Assembly (NCBI GenBank): GCA_029834535.1 | Contig: JAQMWT010000616.1 | Coordinates: 1 to 50,460 of the forward strand | Direction of reading: 5' to 3' | Length of the DNA stretch: 50,460 nt | Source of the DNA: Chrysophaeum taylorii | Taxonomy: Eukaryota > Sar > Pelagophyceae > Pelagomonadales > Pelagomonadaceae | In this document: positions 47,682-50,460 of the stretch, piece by piece | How positions within the stretch are numbered: the stretch's first letter is position 1 | How the letters are laid out: every line of letters starts with the position of its first letter | The notes under the pieces: generated by a model | Seen by the model: the letters and a program-made list of their open reading frames with translations, nothing else | Told to the model about the DNA's origin: nothing | Databases searched by the model: none | Translations under genes and position numbers: made by a program

Positions 47682-48759
47682 ACAAGTGCAGGCCAGTAAG
47701 TTCGCCAGTAAGTTCACCTGGTCCCAATCTCTAACCCCAGTAAGTTCACCTGGTCCCAGTAAGTTCACCTAGTCCCAATCTCTAACCCCAGTAAGTTCGG
47801 CGTAAGCCCACTCGTGCTCACATCCACTCACCCCACTCTCCTTCGAGCTCGTCGCTCTCACCTCCGCCAATCTAAGCTGCTTTGATCCGTACACGCCGCT
47901 AGCCCTTGCGTTCACTCTAAAAACCCCAGTAAGTTCACTTGGTCCCAGTAAGTTCACCTGGTCACTTAGTTCACCTAGTCCCAATCTCAAACCTCAGTAA
48001 GTTCACGTGGTCCCAGTAAGTTCACCGTGCGCGTGTAGACGCCGGGAGGGGGCTTATCGGTATTGCGCAGCACGTGTGGGTAGGGTGGAGTCGTCGACCC
48101 AGATGAGTATATCTCGGGGTTGCCGATCGACAGAGAGCCACGTAGAGCTGGACGTGGCAGAAGACGGGCTTGCCAAGAGGACGCCGACCTCGCGGGGCGT
48201 CTGGCCCTGGCTCTTGTGATCGTTTGGCGTCGGCGGGCCTTAAGGGATACAGGCTGGAGGAGCCTCGTGAAAACGACACGATCGATCATGTATCTGGTAC
48301 CGTTGCAGTGGCCGTGCGACGGGTCGAGGTTGCGAAGACTTTAAGCTCGCGATCAAAGTCAGCATGCCGTTGGTTGTCAGGGAGTTCAAAACTCGACTGT
48401 AAAGAGCGAGGCGTCGGCTTCCGACCCAACCTAGTCGGCCGAAAAGAACTCCGACGCCTCGTCTCCGGGAAAAAAAGGCCGCGGTCATGCGCGCGTTGTC
48501 AGCATCGACAACATCGTTTCGACGGGGCGTGAGAATGGCGCGCTGGCTAAAAGAGCCGCCGCGGGTCGTGGAAATAGTCTGCGAGGTCGCCGTAGACGGC
48601 TTGGAGGATCACTGTCTGGCTCTCGCCACAGGGCTATATATAGCCCCGGGCACTCGCACACACCAGGACCGGCATTCCTACCCTCACCTTTTGCTCGCGC
48701 CTACCTGATCCTTACTCTCGCGCCTACCTGATCCTTACCCTAAATCGAGGGACAAACAA

Positions 48760-48798
<39 letters not shown>

Positions 48799-48817
48799 TC
48801 TGTCGATTAGTAGTTAG
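47682..48817 (-). mobile_element. Helitron-type unit I, with a 72-bp insertion
   Basis: Minus orientation, termini as in the other units (CAAGTGCAGGCC left, CTGTCGATTAGTAGTTAG right). Small deletions affect the helicase remnant near 48110-48270. At 48626-48697 it has 72 bp absent from all other copies, bordered by CTCG on both sides and containing the 16-bp palindrome GGGCTATATATAGCCC. Confidence 0.8.
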
Positions 48818-48885
48818 GAAACTAGGCCCTAGCCTACATTTCGAACACCAAACGAGAAACCCTCATTCAAAAGTGGATTGTCTCT

Positions 48886-48910
48886 CAGGCTATGTTTCAA
48901 ACATAGCCTG
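48886..48910. other. 25-nt perfect inverted repeat
   Basis: CAGGCTATGTTT at 48886-48897 and AAACATAGCCTG at 48899-48910 form 12-bp arms around one base. This is a strong hairpin in single-stranded DNA or RNA. It lies ~70 bp right of unit I. It may be the end of a small element or a regulatory hairpin; I cannot decide. Confidence 0.7.
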
Positions 48911-50440
48911 CAAAATCACAAAATCGGCGTTCCGCCCATCGAATCGGCCGAAACGAGCAAAGAGTCGGCCCCGGGTCCTTCTGTTACCCCTGTGGACCCT
49001 TCGGTCCCGGCTGAGTTGACGAAAGTGTCGAAAAAACCCGCTGGCAAACGTCAACGGCGAAAAAACCTCTTGAGGGCAGAGTGCGTGTGCTGCGTAGCGA
49101 GGCTCGACGCCGACGAGACGGCCAGGGGCCAGCCCCTCGACCTGGAGCGACTCCTGAATATCGAGGGCGAGCTGCCCGACAAGTTCTACGTGTGCTCGAA
49201 AATGTGCCGGGACGACTTCACCCCGAGCAAGCTACACACGACGAAGGGCGCGAAGGCCGTTCTCGCCCGGATCTCCGCGTCGCTAACTAGGACTCTCAAG
49301 ACAACCATCCGCAGCGGGGACGAGGTCCTCATCGAGCACGACTTCTCGGCGGGGCACAACATCCAGGGCGGCAACGGCGTTGTCCTGGGCCTAATCTACA
49401 ACAACACTGTGTGTCGGGTCGAGTCATACGGCGTGAAAGCGATTCAGCAGGGAGAGATCCGCGTCCCGTTCTCCACGTCAAGGCCAAGCCCGACAAGGAG
49501 AACGACACCCCGATTCGGCGACTACCACCCGGACGGCCAGCGCGTCCGACGCTTGGATCAGTGGGTCATCGGTTATCTCCACACTGTCGTCGTCGTCGGA
49601 CTCGAATGTGCGGATCTCGGAGCTCGAGAAGGAGGTGTCGAAACTCCGGAGCACGGTCGACAAGCTCACGGCGGCCAAGACGGCTCAGCACTCTCGCTCT
49701 GTCACCGCCGAACGCGAGACGAAAAAGCCCACGCCGACGCCTTCGCCGCGGAAATGGCGGCCGCCAAGGCAGACGCGGCGCGTCGAGGCCAAGTGGAAGT
49801 ACGAGGACGAGGTCCGGGATGCCGCACGTCAGGAGGCACGGCTCAGGTCCGCATCGAACGCCACCAGGCCTCAATGAGAAGCAGCGCGACCGCGATGCCG
49901 CGAGGCTGCAGCGAGCCATCGACGAGCTCAACGACCAAGGCCCAGTCGAACGAGGCGGCGAGACAGGCTGCGGCGGCGAGCCGAGTTTGGAGAGGAACCG
50001 ACTGAAGAAATCGGACCCTCGGGCCATGCGACAACTCAAGAACAATGCGCCGCCCTCAACCAGGAAGCGAAGCAAATGGAGATAAAACGCGGCTGCCGAG
50101 GACCGCGTCCAGGCCCGGGAGGAGGAGATCGAGCAGCTGCGGGAGCGGTCGCGGTCCTCGAAGCAAACGCCGAAGTGTGGGTACCGCGGAAGCCGTCCGG
50201 CAAGGGATCCGGCAAGGGCACTCCGTGGGACTCGAAGCTCAGGGTGCTGTGTAGCGAGCGCGCCTCGCAGGTTGCGCCTGCGGAAATCCCCGAGGTCACT
50301 GGTCTCGGTCGTCGAGGCGGTCGTTGGCCCCAGAGCGAGGTGCGCGACATGGAGCTCCGTCCACCGCGGCGTTCGCGACCTGCGCTCCGAGATGGGTGTC
50401 CTTCACGAGGCCGCCGTCGCCCTCGCCGTGGGATACGGTG
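48911..50440 (+). pseudogene. coiled-coil protein gene, frameshifted, reaching the right edge
   Basis: No ATG start is evident. Frame 2 to about 49480 gives a compact region with ECVCCVARLDADE and KFYVCSKMCRDDF (four Cys, possible zinc site), and then GGNGVVLGLIYNN. Frame 3 around 49600-49690 gives a coiled coil (VRISELEKEVSKLRSTVDKL). Frame 3 at 49780-49850 gives VEAKWKYEDEVRDAARQEA; frame 1 at 49870-49960 gives NEKQRDRDAARLQRAIDELN. Around 50097-50160 EDRVQAREEEIEQLRERSRS and near 50370-50450 DLRSEMGVLHEAAVAL follow in other frames. The picture is a long zinc-site/coiled-coil protein with several frame changes, hence a pseudogene or an unrecognised multi-exon gene. No family is recognised. 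Confidence 0.45.
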
Positions 50441-50460
50441 ACGAGCAATACGTAACTTGG

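Noticed and set aside
1..50460. tRNA, rRNA and other structural RNA genes
   Set aside because: None recognised by eye; a covariance-model search would be needed to exclude them.

Overview
The window looks like nuclear DNA of a unicellular eukaryote, most likely a marine alga or other protist. It has intron-poor, GC-rich single-copy genes with eukaryotic features: a plant-type bifunctional fucokinase/GDP-fucose pyrophosphorylase, an ELO elongase, a CD2BP2/LIN1-type GYF protein, and a ribosome recycling factor with a targeting leader. These are set in a large amount of decaying transposon DNA. I cannot name the species. No rRNA, tRNA or CRISPR array was recognised.

Left part (1-18604): two Ty3/gypsy LTR retrotransposons. 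The first enters from the left edge (RT-RNaseH-integrase, 3' LTR 3652-3981). The second occupies 4772-18604 and is a chimera. Its left half (5' LTR, gag, protease) and right half (protease again, a cytosine-C5 DNA methyltransferase domain, RT, RNase H, integrase, 3' LTR) are joined through a complete hAT transposon at 9126-11983. The protease region is present on both sides, the hAT has no target-site duplication, and the two LTRs are strongly diverged. The methyltransferase lies between protease and RT inside the retrotransposon polyprotein and is the most unusual content of the window.

Middle part (18605-36026): an accessory, repeat-dominated tract. It holds one short-chain dehydrogenase gene, a decayed pogo-like transposon, a 255-bp MITE family, a solo LTR of the first retrotransposon's family nested in another repeat, and several copies of a ~1.05-kb repeat. 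That repeat carries the decayed C-terminal part of a Pif1/Helitron-type helicase and is read here as a Helitron derivative (5' TCCTAACTAC..., 3' ...GCACTTG). Three tandem copies lie on the minus strand (25734-28787) and three on the plus strand (32819-36026), so about 4 kb containing an ELO elongase gene and two poorly defined ORFs sits between inverted arrays.

Right part (36096-45537): a compact block of six recognisable genes. FKGP (+) converges on a histidine phosphatase (-). A sulfotransferase-like gene and an RRF gene follow each other on the minus strand 29 nt apart. A GYF protein gene and an M20 dipeptidase gene follow each other on the plus strand with only 3 nt between stop and start. 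The block is flanked again by Helitron-type copies and MITEs (46.0-48.8 kb), after which a frameshifted coiled-coil protein gene runs to the right edge.

All assignments come from reading the sequence and its translations. No database search or alignment program was run.
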